Shown in pieces: positions 46,188-58,227 of a DNA stretch of 64,000 bases (positions are counted from its first letter, which is position 1; each line of letters opens with the position of its first letter). The notes beneath the pieces are model-generated. The model saw only the letters and a list, made by a program, of their open reading frames with translations, had not been told where the DNA came from and ran no database searches. The position numbers were made by a program, and so were the translations under genes. Origin of the DNA: Batillaria attramentaria (taxonomy: Eukaryota; Mollusca; Gastropoda; Batillariidae); contig JACVVK020000456.1 in NCBI GenBank assembly GCA_018292915.2, forward strand, positions 402,501 to 466,500. Reading direction: 5' to 3'.

Positions 46188-47018
46188 ACGATCAAAGATC
46201 TTGGAAACACTGATAAAGATAGTTCACTTACCTTCCTTTGAGGGACAACGCGTAAGAGTTGTCTGCGCGCATTAGCGCGCATCCCGCAGATCTACGCAGT
46301 AATGGCAGAAAGCCAGAAACCACGCAAAAATTCGGGCTTGCAATGGTGTGCAGCGCCGAATTGCTGCCAGAAGCGAACACCAGGAACGGAAAAAACCTTT
46401 CTTTAGATTTCCCCCTTGAAAAATAGAGGTAGGTATGCCTACGATATCGAAGTTGGAGCCAAGATCGGTATCGGAGTTGGAGCCAAGATTATGTTTTCTC
46501 CCAAACCTACCACACAGCATCACACGTGAAAACCAAAATCGCCGCATCCACGACGTGTGACTGGCGTAAATTTAGTATAGAATCCGCATGCTTGTAAAAA
46601 GTCTCTGTTTGTTTGACCCAACCCTACACTAGCCGCCGTAAAAAAAATTAGCAAAATAAACAAAAACGAAGATGTCAGCGACTGACAGGTGGTCTCCCCC
46701 ATATATTTCGCATGTGTTTTAGGCCTATGGAAAACATAAGTACTTTCAAAGTTCCGGAGAACGAACGAAAGATCTAGTTTGGCTTTCACTGCTGTACGTA
46801 GGCTACGTAGTGCATTTCGTTCGATGTGTTCAAGTAAAACTAGTACGGAACACAGAAAGATCGAATAGCTGTGCGAGAGATCCAAAGATGGACGCATTTG
46901 CTGAATACTTCCTGCTAACTCAGCATTAATCATATCTGCGACCGACGATCCAGCAGAATCTATGTTGTGATATGGTTTTACAATGGTTAGAATGAAGTTC
47001 AGCCGGATGATTTTGTTC

Positions 47019-47065
<47 letters not shown>

Positions 47066-47378
47066 CAGTGCAAACGTGCCGCTAGCACAGTTCAAGTCAA
47101 CGTTATTTGTAAAGTTAAAAAACAAAACAAAAAACACCACCGCCAACAAAACGACAAAAACAACACCAAAACCTGATGTCTGCGCCTGCCACGTGTGTTT
47201 ACTGCTGTTTGTTTACACTGCATGCAAACCTCTTGATTTTTAAGAAAAGAGTTCTATACATGTACATACCTACAGATTTCCCCCCAACAGTATGTGAACT
47301 GGAAAAAAAGTGCCGATGAACGTACCTGCCGGCGAATGAGTGACAACTGTGTCACACAGTACAGTGTGTGTGTGTGTG

Positions 47379-47423
<45 letters not shown>

Positions 47424-47773
47424 GTGAATTTAGATGCAGCCAGCCGCTAGCACCGTTTAAGTCACTGTGATTTGTAAAGTTGTCCGGAAAAAAACAACAA
47501 AAATTACGCTGTTTCTGCGTCAGCCGCGTGTGTTTACTGTTTGCTTACACTGCATGCACACGTACCACTTGAGGTTTTTTTTTTTCTTTTTTTTAACAAG
47601 AAAGTGAGAAAAAAAATGGTTGTTTTTTCAACAGGAATACCAAAAGAAGTGTTTCCCCGTTTATATTTTTCTGTTATTTGAACAATTCGGCGCAGAACGC
47701 AATTGCAAGCCCGGCTTTTGTGATCGCTTTCCACTTTCCGCCATGCTGTCACTAAAGGGGCCAGATCTAGGAT
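46188..47773 (+). repeat. 1.6-kb duplicated segment, copy A
   Basis: Nearly identical to 49372-50949 in direct orientation, starting at aaagatcttggaaac and ending at gccagatctaggatg. Copy A has (TG)n at 47022-47063 and 47367-47422. Both copies keep an open - strand frame (46520-47149 and 49685-50278) with no recognisable domain; its conservation follows from recent duplication. Confidence 0.9.
46302..46425 (+). pseudogene. THAP-domain N-terminal fragment, copy A
   Basis: ATG, then MAESQKPRKNSGLQ and WCAAPNCCQKRTPGT; a 1-nt shift in an A-run separates this from FFRFP in another frame. C-x(4)-C followed by FFRFP is the first half of a THAP zinc finger, as found in P-element-type transposases and host THAP proteins. 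It stops at once, so it is non-functional. Confidence 0.55.
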
Positions 47774-47810
47774 GCGCGCTAATGCGGGCAGACAGCTCTT
47801 CGCGTTGTCC

Positions 47811-48085
47811 CAGGGGCGTAGGAACCACGGGGGCCCTGGGGGCCCAGGCCCCCGTTCGAGTTTTGGAAGGGGGGCCCGAATATCTTTGGGCCCCCCTTGC
47901 TTTTGATAAGAGGAGGCCACCAGTGGTGGCCCCCCCCCTGCTCTGCTGTCGCAGGACACAATCCTTGGCAGTCAACACACACACACACACAGAACCCCCC
48001 CCCCCGCCCCCCTTCTTCACCCCGGCCGTATGGCTCACCCGACCTAGTGGGCCCCCCTTCCTCTCAGCATCTTCCTACGCGCCTG
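47811..48085 (+). mobile_element. MITE with CAGGGGCGTAGGAA ends
   Basis: Left end CAGGGGCGTAGGAACC and right end CTTCCTACGCGCCTG form imperfect TIRs. The interior (ggcccaggcccccgttcgag ... gctgtcgcaggacacaatcc) recurs at 52135-52424. hAT-like by its ends; no clear target duplication. Confidence 0.6.
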
Positions 48086-48089
48086 ACAC

Positions 48090-49371
48090 ACTCTGACGTC
48101 GCACATCTGCCCTCGTCAGTCTTCCTTCACCTTCTCACGAATCAAACACTTAGCATGCCACCCACTCATACAAATCTACTGTCTACACAAAACAACCCCA
48201 AAATCAGCAGCTGCTTTTGCCTAGGCCACTTCATTCCGACCATAAAGTGCCGAAAATTACGGGAAAATTAATGAGGGAAAATGTTCACTCTGCTGAATGT
48301 ACACCAGTAATGGGAGCAAGAAATCCGCGACGACCTCGACCTCTTTGCCACGTCGGTGACTTGGGTTAGGCCTATATTATTTATTATGCTCCCGTTTTAA
48401 AATAACGGCTTTAGATGAGAGTAATCGTCGTTGAAACTTTTGCCGGCATCTGGTGCTTTATCACATTTCATCTATTGATCTGGAGGATGTCCTGACGCTA
48501 GGCAGGGCGTCCATCAAGATGTGACTTCCCCGATCACTCATGCGTTACCCGAACTACCCTGACGCAAGCTCTGCACAATTTCTTCCAGCTGGTGCTCACA
48601 TAGGCGGTGATGTCCCTCCCCTGTACGTGTGGCTTTCTAAAAATCGATGTTGTTTGTCCAGATCTTTTAGATCAGATCAACCAAACACGTTTGAAACATC
48701 TGGTTTCAGTAAGTAGCGTCCCCTGCTCCTGCGTATGATTGTGCAATATTGAATTTCTAGTTTTGACCAAAAAGTCAGAGGTTTCGACTTGTACTCTGAA
48801 GCAGTAGTGTTTCCACGGAAATGTTTATGTAGCATTCAGGCACCATAAAATTTAAACTGTAATTCATTTTGTCGAGAATGTTTCACAAATGTATTATATG
48901 AAGATGTTTATATTTTGTTCACCGGAAACAATTCTTTTCTTAGTAGTGGATAAAAGATGAAACCCACATTTACGATTTACCCGGAGAAAAACTCAAAATT
49001 TACGGGGAGGAATTTAAAAAAAAATCTGGTTGCGTTCCTGACGTCATTGAACGCAAAACGATTCACAAAATGTCGGTACTCTGTATGCTCATACCTGCAT
49101 TTAGCAGTCACGTAACAGTTTTTACCGACATATTGAGCTCTTGTACGTTACGCCATCAAAACGCGCGTGGTGGACAGCCCAGTGCTTTCCCTGTGGGTCT
49201 TGGTTTGCCTGTCCAGCAGCCGCCAACTGAGCATCGTTGTCGCTGGCCAGCAGAGCACAATGTGTACCACGTGATACGCAGTGTGCATGAGCCTTATTAT
49301 AGAGCTCTTTCACTTAGCATATCACATGGTAGCTCGGGAACCAAGCCAATGATAGCTCTTGGCTAAAGGTA
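48090..49371. other. no gene seen between the duplicated segments
   Basis: Noncoding sequence between copies A and B, probably transposon interior. Part of it (cgacctcgacctctttgcca at about 48336) recurs near 51022. Confidence 0.45.
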
Positions 49372-50193
49372 CGACCAAAGATCTTGGAAACATAAAGATA
49401 GTTCACTTACCTCCCTTTGAGGGACAACGCGTAAGAGCTGTCTGCGCGCATTAGCGCGCATCCCGCAGATCTACGCAGTAATGGCAGAAAGCCAGAAACC
49501 ACGCAAAAATTCGGGCTTGCAATGGTGTGCAGCGCCGAATTGCTGTCAGAAGCGAACACCAGGAACGGGAAAACCTTTCTTTAGATTTCCCCCTTGAAAA
49601 ATAGAGGTAGGTATGCCTACGATATCGAAGTTGGAGCCAAGATCGGTATCGAAGTTGGAGCCAAGATTATGTTTTCTCCCAAACCTAACACACAGCATCA
49701 CACGTGAAAACCAAAATCGCCGCATCCACGACGTGTGACTGGCGTAAATTTAAATAGAATCCGCATGCTTGTAAAAAGTCTCTGTTTGTTTGACCCAACC
49801 CTACACCAGCCGCCGTGAAACATTTTAACAAAATAAACAAAAACGAAGATGTCAGCGACTGACAGGTGGTCTCCCCCATATATTTCGCATGTGTTTTAGG
49901 CCTATGGAAAACATAAGTACTTTCAAAGTTCCGGAGAACGAACGAAAGATCTAGTTTGGCTTTCACTGCTGTACGTAGGCTACGTAGTGCATTTCGTTCG
50001 ATGTGTTCAAGTAAAACTAGTACGGAACACAGAAAGATCGAATAGCTGTGCGAGAGATCCAAAGATGGACGCATTTGCTGAATACTTCCTGCTAACTCAG
50101 CATTAATCATATCTGCGACCGACGATCCAGCAGAATCTATGTTGTGATATGGTTTTACAATGGTTAGAATGAAGTTCAGCCGGATGATTTTGT

Positions 50194-50256
<63 letters not shown>

Positions 50257-50549
50257 CAGTGCAACGTGCCGCTAGCACAGTTCATGTCAACGTTATTTAT
50301 AAAGTTTAAAAAAAAAACAAAAAAAAAAACACCACCGCCAACAAAACGACAAAAACAACACCAAAACCTGATGTCAGCGCCTGCCACGTGTGTTTACAGC
50401 TGTTTGTTTACACTGCATGCAAACCTCTTGATTTTTAAGAAAAGAGTTCTGTACATACCTATAGATTTCCCCCCAACAGTATGTGAACTGGAAAAAAGTG
50501 CCGATGAACGTACCTGCCGGCGTATGAGTGACAACTGTGTCACGCAGTA

Positions 50550-50600
<51 letters not shown>

Positions 50601-50949
50601 GTGAATTTAGATGCAGCTAGCCGCTAGCACAGTTTAAGTCACCGTGATTTGTAAAGTTGTCCGGAAAAAAACCCAACAAAAATTACGCTGTATCTGCGTC
50701 AGCCGCGTGTGTTTACTGTTTGTTTACACTGCATGCACACGTACCACTTGAGGTCTTTTTTTTTTTTTAACAAGAAAGCGAAAAAAAAATGGTTGTTTTT
50801 TCAACAGGAATACCAAAAGAAGTGTTTCCCCGTTTATATTTGTCTGTTATTTGAACAATTCGGCGCAGAACACAATTGCAAGCCCGGCTTTTGTGATCGC
50901 TTTCCACTTTCCGCCATGCTGTCACTATAGGGGCCAGATCTAGGATGTC
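49372..50949 (+). repeat. 1.6-kb duplicated segment, copy B
   Basis: Direct repeat of 46188-47773 with scattered substitutions and length changes in simple tracts. A (CT)n run (50194-50213) precedes the (TG)n here but not in copy A. Confidence 0.9.
49481..49597 (+). pseudogene. THAP-domain N-terminal fragment, copy B
   Basis: A 38-codon frame beginning MAESQKPRKN, with WCAAPNCC and KPFFRFPP before TGA. Unlike copy A the frame is continuous through FFRFP, but the rest of the finger (the CxxH half) is missing and no splice donor precedes the stop. Confidence 0.6.
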
Positions 50950-50952
50950 GTT

Positions 50953-51910
50953 GTCCCGCTATATGTCTCTCTTACGAGGGCAGGAGTGACGCGTCTTTCT
51001 GATTCCAAGGTCTTTGGTACGACCTCGACCTCTTAGCCACGTGGCTGGGGTTACCCCAAGAAAAACCAGCATCACGTCAAACACGACGCGGCTCATACTT
51101 TACGTCAGTGCGCTTTCGTCTCTTCTTCGGTGTTTGTGAGGCGTCAGTGTGGCTTGTGGAGGAAATGTGCTTTGTGTACAAAGTTTCGAGTCAACTGACG
51201 ATAACGGCTGCAGTGAATTGTTCAATTTTTTTGGTATATTTTTTATGGCACCCTAGACACATTATCTGTATATAGTAGGAGCGATTTTGAGATCTAAAAT
51301 GGGTTCTCCAGCACTTTCATGAGGTACGGCTTAGTACGTCAAAAGTATAACAGCGACTAGTCTAGGTCTACCTACAAAATTCACTCTGTTTAGAGTCCGT
51401 ATTCATGCTATCTATTTCAGAAAAATGGAGTGATTTAGGTAAATATTACGCCTTTAAACGCCAGACAGCCAACTTTTCTGAAAAGGGCAAAAACTCGCAA
51501 ATCATGTGTGCAATCGTACCTGGATCGGGCCCTCTACTCAAAGATCTTGATTCATTAAGAAACCCCAAATTTGAAATCGATCGGTTGAGTTTTTTCGGAG
51601 ATACACTGTACAGGCATCTGAACTAGGTTCACATGCAATGTCAACTGAGGCAGGTATGGTTTACATGAAAAATATAAGAGCGACCATTTCCTAATAGTGA
51701 CTGTTCAGAGTCCGTATTCAAACTACCTATTTCCAAAAAATTGAGTGATTTAAATAAATAGTACGCCTGATAACGCGAGACAACCAACTTGTCTCAAAAG
51801 GGCGATAACTCCCAAATCACTTAAGCAATCATCAAAAGCTCGGTTGCTCTAACCTAAGATTTTGATATATTCGGATACCCCAAATTTGAAGCCATTCGGT
51901 TAAGTATTTT
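50953..51910. repeat. diverged repeats inside the Harbinger-like element
   Basis: 51385-51625 and 51700-51910 are two diverged copies of one unit (agagtccgtattca..ctatctattt ... accccaaatttga..c.at.cggtt). 50953-51015 (gtcccgctatatgtctct...) recurs at 52429-52492. No gene is seen. Confidence 0.65.
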
Positions 51911-51945
51911 CGGAGAAACAGGCCTGGACACAACTCTTAGCAATC

Positions 51946-51948
<3 letters not shown>

Positions 51949-52006
<58 letters not shown>

Positions 52007-52011
52007 ACACA

Positions 52012-52054
<43 letters not shown>

Positions 52055-52135
52055 GTTGGGTGGATTTTTGGGAGTTTAACGTCCTTTTCCACCGCGTAAG
52101 GGTGATATCAAAGACGGGGCAACGAGAAAAAGGCC
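51949..52135 (-). repeat. (CA)n tracts and SINE 3' tail
   Basis: (CA)n at 51949-52050, then the reversed SINE tail only (gggagtttaacgtccttttc caccgcgtaagggtgatatc). Confidence 0.75.
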
Positions 52136-52277
52136 CAGGCCCCCGTTCGATTTTTGGAAGGGGGGGGGGCGAATATCTTTGCGCCCCCCCCCCCCCCCCT
52201 TGCATTTGATAAGAAACCAGTGGTGCCCCCCACCCCCACCCCCGCTCTGCTGTCGCAGGACACAATCCTTGGCAGTC

Positions 52278-52336
<59 letters not shown>

Positions 52337-52424
52337 CTCCCCCCACCCTCCTTCTTCACCCCGGCCGTATGGCTCACCCGACTTAGTGGGCCCCCCTTCC
52401 TCTCAGCATCTTCCTACGCGCCTG
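52136..52424 (+). repeat. second, left-truncated copy of the 47811 MITE
   Basis: aggcccaggcccccgttcga to ttcctacgcgcctg matches 47845-48085, with an enlarged (CA)n at 52281-52334. The left TIR is missing. Confidence 0.75.
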
Positions 52425-52879
52425 CTGTCCCGCTATATCTCTCTTACGAGGGCAGGAGTGACGCGTCTTTCTGATTCCAAGGTCTTTGCTACGATTGTAC
52501 TTACGAACGGGGGAAGGCAGGCGTAAAGTTACGAACAGACCTACGAACAAAATTGCCGTACGTACGCGTCGTGACTCTCGATTTTCGTACCGAAACCGTT
52601 CGTACCGCTACGAACGTTCGTAAAGCCGAAACGTACACGTCGTGACCCCGGCCCCAGGAGTATACACATTACAGACACGTAAAAATGAAATACAAGAAGG
52701 CAGAGAATAAGCATGATAGCTAAAATAGATGGCAGGGATAACCAAGAAAAGAGAGAGAGAGAGAGAGAGAGAGTACTGACTACTACAACCTTATTGTCTT
52801 GTGTAAAGGTGACTGTTTTGCAGACCCTGACGTTATCATAAGGCCGGATTTCCCGTGCACGTGGTTTCTTTTCCCGCTT

Positions 52880-54141
<1,262 letters not shown>

Positions 54142-54206
54142 ATAGAGAGACAGACAGACAGACACCGGGACGGCCGGACGGCCACACACGGACAATAACC
54201 GTGGCT

Positions 54207-54242
<36 letters not shown>

Positions 54243-54713
54243 CAAATTTCAGTAATACCATCAGAAAAAAAACCTGATAGCAATGATACCGACCATAGGA
54301 ACACACAAGAATACTCACACAAGGCTCCAACAACGACGAAGACACACGACATTTTCGGCCCGCGCCGGGGTACGCCTCTCAGTCGCAGTCAAAATGAACA
54401 AACAATCATGTCCCACTGCCAACTCAGTGACGCGATCTTCGTAACACACGTACAACACACAGCTATCGAATAGCCAGCCCAGCCCAAATACAGTTGAATG
54501 CATGGCGTGTGTGAGCCGCGGAGTGTCTTTTGAAATCCACCCGATCGTTCAAAGTGCCAGGTCTGTTTGCGTAGCGCCAGAACGCGTCCACTGGTGTCAT
54601 GCTGTTCTGTAGGTGTCAGTGAATGTAGGGCACTGGGTCTCTCAGTGGATACCGATTGGCTGTTTCCAGGGTGTGGGGGCGATCACATGATCTTCGTATT
54701 ATAATAATATAAG

Positions 54714-54892
54714 GGTGGGTGGGTGTTTGGGAGTTTAACGTCCTTTTCCACCACATACGGGTGATATCAGAGACGAGGCAACGGTGAAAAAGTCAGCACA
54801 AATTTTTTGGCCCCAGCCGGGATTCGAACTCACGACCCGAGCATTGGAAGTTCAGCGCTCTACCATTCGGCCACCCCGGCTCCCACTTATAA
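54714..54892 (-). mobile_element. tRNA-headed SINE, reverse, full length
   Basis: Reads gggtgggtgggtgtttggga ... ccttttccaccacatacggg ... gattcgaactcacgacccga ... gctctaccattcggccaccc. Short AT-rich flanks (taatataa / cttataatac) suggest but do not prove a target duplication. Confidence 0.85.
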
Positions 54893-54973
54893 TACAATAA
54901 TGATTTGAAAGAGATTTACTTTTAGATGAATCAGGTACTGCTTATCATCATAATTTCTATTCTGTGGCAAACT

Positions 54974-54978
<5 letters not shown>

Positions 54979-55021
<43 letters not shown>
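54979..55021. repeat. (CT)n microsatellite
   Basis: About 21 CT units. A (GA)n run lies at 54209-54238. Confidence 0.9.
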
Positions 55022-55024
<3 letters not shown>

Positions 55025-55124
55025 GAGCATACTAATAATTATGTTCTATCAAAGACATTACATTACGCGCTGTGCAAAGCGACGCATGAAAACGTGTAAC
55101 GTATGTGTAGCATGAAACAGGCCA

Positions 55125-55165
<41 letters not shown>

Positions 55166-55171
55166 GGGGGG

Positions 55172-55311
55172 GGGGAGGGGTAGGCGAATGGTAGAGCGTT
55201 GGCCTTTCAATGCTCGGGTCGTGAGTTCGAATCTCGGAGGTGGCCAGACCTTTTTCTCGTTTTTTATATCACCCGTACGCGATGGAAAAGGACGTTAAAC
55301 TCCCAAAAACA

Positions 55312-55312
<1 letters not shown>
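55172..55312 (+). mobile_element. tRNA-headed SINE
   Basis: Head gtaggcgaatggtagagcgt ... gtcgtgagttcgaatctcgg and tail atcacccgtacgcgatggaa aaggacgttaaactccc, lying between two (TG)n tracts (55123-55163 and 55314-55370). Confidence 0.85.
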
Positions 55313-55370
<58 letters not shown>

Positions 55371-55372
<2 letters not shown>

Positions 55373-55838
55373 TGGCGGTGGTGGTGTTGTTGTTGGTGGT
55401 GTTGTTGTTGTTGGTGTTGTTGGTGGTGTTGTTGTTGGTGTTGTTGTTTGTTGCTGTTGTTTGTTGTTTGGTTGTGTTGTTTGGTTGTCGTTGTTTGGTT
55501 GTAGTTTGGTTGTTGTTGTTGTTTGGTTGTTGTTGTTTGGTTGTTGTTGTTGTTGTTTGGTTGTTGTTGTTTGGTTGTTGTTGTTTGGTTGTTTTTGTTT
55601 GGTTGTTGTAGTTTGGTTGTTTGGTTGTTGTTATTTGGTTGTTGTTGTTGTTGTTGTTTGGTGGTGGTTGTTGTTTGGTTGTTGTAGTTTGGTTGTTGTT
55701 GTTTGGTGGTTGTTGTTGTTTGGTTGTTGTTGTTTGGTTGTTGTTGTTTGGTGGTTGTTGTTTGGTTGTTGTTGTTTGGTTGTTGTTTTTGTTGTTTGGT
55801 TGTTGTTGTTGTTGTTGTTGTGTGTTGTTGTTGTTGCG
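55371..55838. repeat. (TTG)n/(TTTGG)n low-complexity tract
   Basis: About 470 bp made of ttg, tttggttg and gtggt units. It gives long Gln/Asn/Thr-rich or Val/Leu/Phe/Gly-rich frames in several phases, with no start context or domain; not a gene. Confidence 0.95.
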
Positions 55839-56059
55839 AAACAACGACATTCCATATGTACCCAGCGTTTGGTAGTGTTGTGCTGTATAACCTTCAAGCT
55901 GTCTTGTGTTCGAATTCGTGTTACGATAGTTGCGCTTTCCAAGTTAATTGTGTTATTCATGATTAAATAAAAGTCAAACTTAAAGGAGCTTCTGCTACCA
56001 TTTGTATACTCACAGATCTGAGCTGTGGTATTTCTCATCACACCACTCAGACACCTGCA

Positions 56060-56320
56060 CAGTGACAGCGTCTGTATTAGCTGGCACTGAGCCAACAGAA
56101 GCGTACTCCATGACGCGGCGACCACACTATCCGCTCCAGTGCCGTGCAACAACAGTCGTAGACCTTGAGTGTTCGACCGCTCGAGCAAAGTGGCAAAAGC
56201 AAACAACATGGTGAGGCATTAAGAGCTGTGTAGATAGATAGAGTGTTTCGCGCGTACAGGCGCACCCACGAGCGAAACTGTTCCGAAACGTAAGTTGGTT
56301 TAGCAAAGACGGCACTGAAG
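56060..56320. repeat. dispersed repeat R1, copy 3
   Basis: Matches 27320-27590 (cagtgacagcgtctg ... ctggcactgagccaacagaa ... gttcgaccgctcg ... gcattaagagctgtgt). Confidence 0.7.
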
Positions 56321-56330
56321 TGAATTAGTG

Positions 56331-56525
56331 AGATTTAGTAGGATTTCGTACGGAGGACTTCGCTGAGCAGCGTAACCCATTTGCATGTAAATTAGGCACG
56401 TTACGGGTGTCATTAGCCAATCGCAGCGCGTTAGCAGCTCGCGGTCTCTGCCGTGTGAGCCTAATTTACATGTACATGGATTACGCTGTTCAGCGAAGTC
56501 CTCCGTACGAAGTCCTACTAAATCT
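56331..56525. mobile_element. foldback MITE, 195 bp, arms of about 65 bp
   Basis: The left arm agatttagtaggatttcgta ... gtaaattaggc and the right arm gcctaatttacatg ... tcctactaaatct are reverse complements with few mismatches. It is directly adjacent to repeat R1 copy 3. Confidence 0.85.
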
Positions 56526-56806
56526 GCCTAATGTCTGTCAGTGTCCTTTTTTTTTTTTTTTTTTTGTCGGTGGTTACCTGTAGAACTTGACAGTGTGTAG
56601 ATGTCAGTACCAACGGAAATAGTACAGTGGGGAAATAATGTTGAAAAAATGCTGGTGTTTGGCGTGCGAGGTTATCTGGGAGAATTCTGTTTGTTTTGGG
56701 TTGGAAGTTCAATTGCTGCGAAGTGTCTGGTTGATTCTGGTGAATGGGGCAGAGTTGTAACTGAAATTTTCCGGCTCTCGACAATGTCACAGTAAGTGAC
56801 ACATGC

Positions 56807-56837
56807 GAGCGCGCGCGCACATACACACATACACGCG

Positions 56838-56918
<81 letters not shown>

Positions 56919-56961
56919 CGTACGGAGAGAGAGAGAGAGAGAGAGGACCGGGGGGGGGGGG
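56807..56961. repeat. compound (CG)n(CA)n(GA)n tract with G-run
   Basis: (CA)n at 56846-56917, (GA)n at 56926-56945 and a G-run at 56950-56965. Confidence 0.9.
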
Positions 56962-57635
56962 GGGGTGCAACTATAGCTCCAACAGCCAGCGACTCTGCAT
57001 GGTTGACACTCGGCACGCGTAAAGATGAACATGAAAAAAAGCAATAACATATATTAACAATTTTATTTTACTTTCCGTCAGCAATCGTCTGCTCTGTCTA
57101 CACGCAATACACACTGAAATCCACGACTTGTCACACTGCGTAAGACATTTGCCAGAAATGCTGAAAGTTAAAGATGGAAGATACAATAGAATTGAAACCA
57201 GGCACAGAAAGAGGCATCAGAACAATCAGCAGCGTCCCAGCCATGTTACCAAAAACTACAATAAACAGAGTGAGCCGAAATGCATCTCGGGATAACTGGA
57301 GAATTTTTTGACGGACTAACGAAGTCGGTTTTACGTTTTCTACTCCGAGCTTTCAGGCTGTAAATATTATCATTGCCTGCGTAATGTAAAAGAATTACGT
57401 AACTAATAACGATGACACGATTCCCATAGTACTGAAAGTCGCGTGAGTGATGGAAAGTCAGAGGTTTTTTTTTTTTTTTTTAATAGAATCAGTAAGAGGG
57501 TTTAAACTGAACCGTTTTGGAAGGTTTGCTCTCTTTTTTTATCCTTCCATCATCTTCCCATTGTTTCAATTTTTTTTCGTATTTTATGTTTACGCTTTTT
57601 TTAAACAAATATTATCAGATGCACAGATTCTGTAT

Positions 57636-58105
57636 AGAAATGTAGGAGATTCTATTATATAGAAATGTAGGAGATTCTATTATATAGAAATGTAGGAGAT
57701 TCTATTATATAGAAATGTAGGAGATTCTATTATATAGAAATGTAGGAGATTCTATTATATAGAAATGTAGGAGATTCTATTATATAGAAATGTAGGAGAT
57801 TCTATTATATAGAAATGTAGGAGATTCTATTATATAGAAATGTAGGAGATTCTATTATATAGAAATGTAGGAGATTCTATTATATAGAAATGTAGGAGAT
57901 TCTATTATATAGAAATGTAGGAGATTCTATTATATAGAAATGTAGGAGATTCTATTATATAGAAATGTAGGAGATTCTATTATATAGAAATGTAGGAGAT
58001 TCTATTATATAGAAATGTAGGAGATTCTATTATATAGAAATGTAGGAGATTCTATTATATAGAAATGTAGGAGATTCTATTATATAGAAATGTAGGAGAT
58101 TCTAT
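57636..58105. repeat. 25-bp tandem array, 19 copies, almost invariant
   Basis: Unit agaaatgtaggagattctat + tatat; starts fall exactly every 25 bp from 57636 to 58086. All internal copies are identical; only the last unit differs at its end (tctatatatataggaatg). It lies about 120 bp beyond the C1q gene stop codon, in its probable 3' UTR or flank. There are no spacers, so it is not a CRISPR array. Confidence 0.97.
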
Positions 58106-58227
58106 ATATATAGGAATGTCAGAGGTTGATACACGCTGTTCTGGAGACTACCGCCCCACTTCATACACCTCATCAGTGTTCGAGTGAGGTGTTTGTCAGC
58201 GTGATCGGTCCGTGTGTGCAGCACGCG

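Larger units (their letters stand above)
44990..52655 (+). mobile_element. PIF/Harbinger-like element with nested insertions (7.7 kb)
   Basis: The left end reads GGGCCGGGGTCATGACGCG and the right end, in reverse complement, GGGCCGGGGTCACGACGTG. Subterminal sequence rich in 'ttacgaac/gttcgta' occurs near both ends (45020-45085; 52498-52630). Flanks are CTG and CAG. The left part encodes a MYB/SANT protein, the usual partner of a Harbinger transposase. No complete transposase is visible; the interior is occupied by an hAT-like MITE and duplicated THAP-containing segments. The ends resemble those of the element at 61483-62712. The pairing of these two ends as one element is inferred. Confidence 0.6.

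Noticed and set aside
55269..56209. Gln/Asn/Thr-rich frames on the - strand and Val/Leu/Gly-rich frames on the + strand
   Set aside because: Product of the (TTG)n/(TTTGG)n tract; no domain and several phases are open at once.
57636..58105. CRISPR-like regular spacing
   Set aside because: Units are contiguous with no variable spacers, in a eukaryotic setting.
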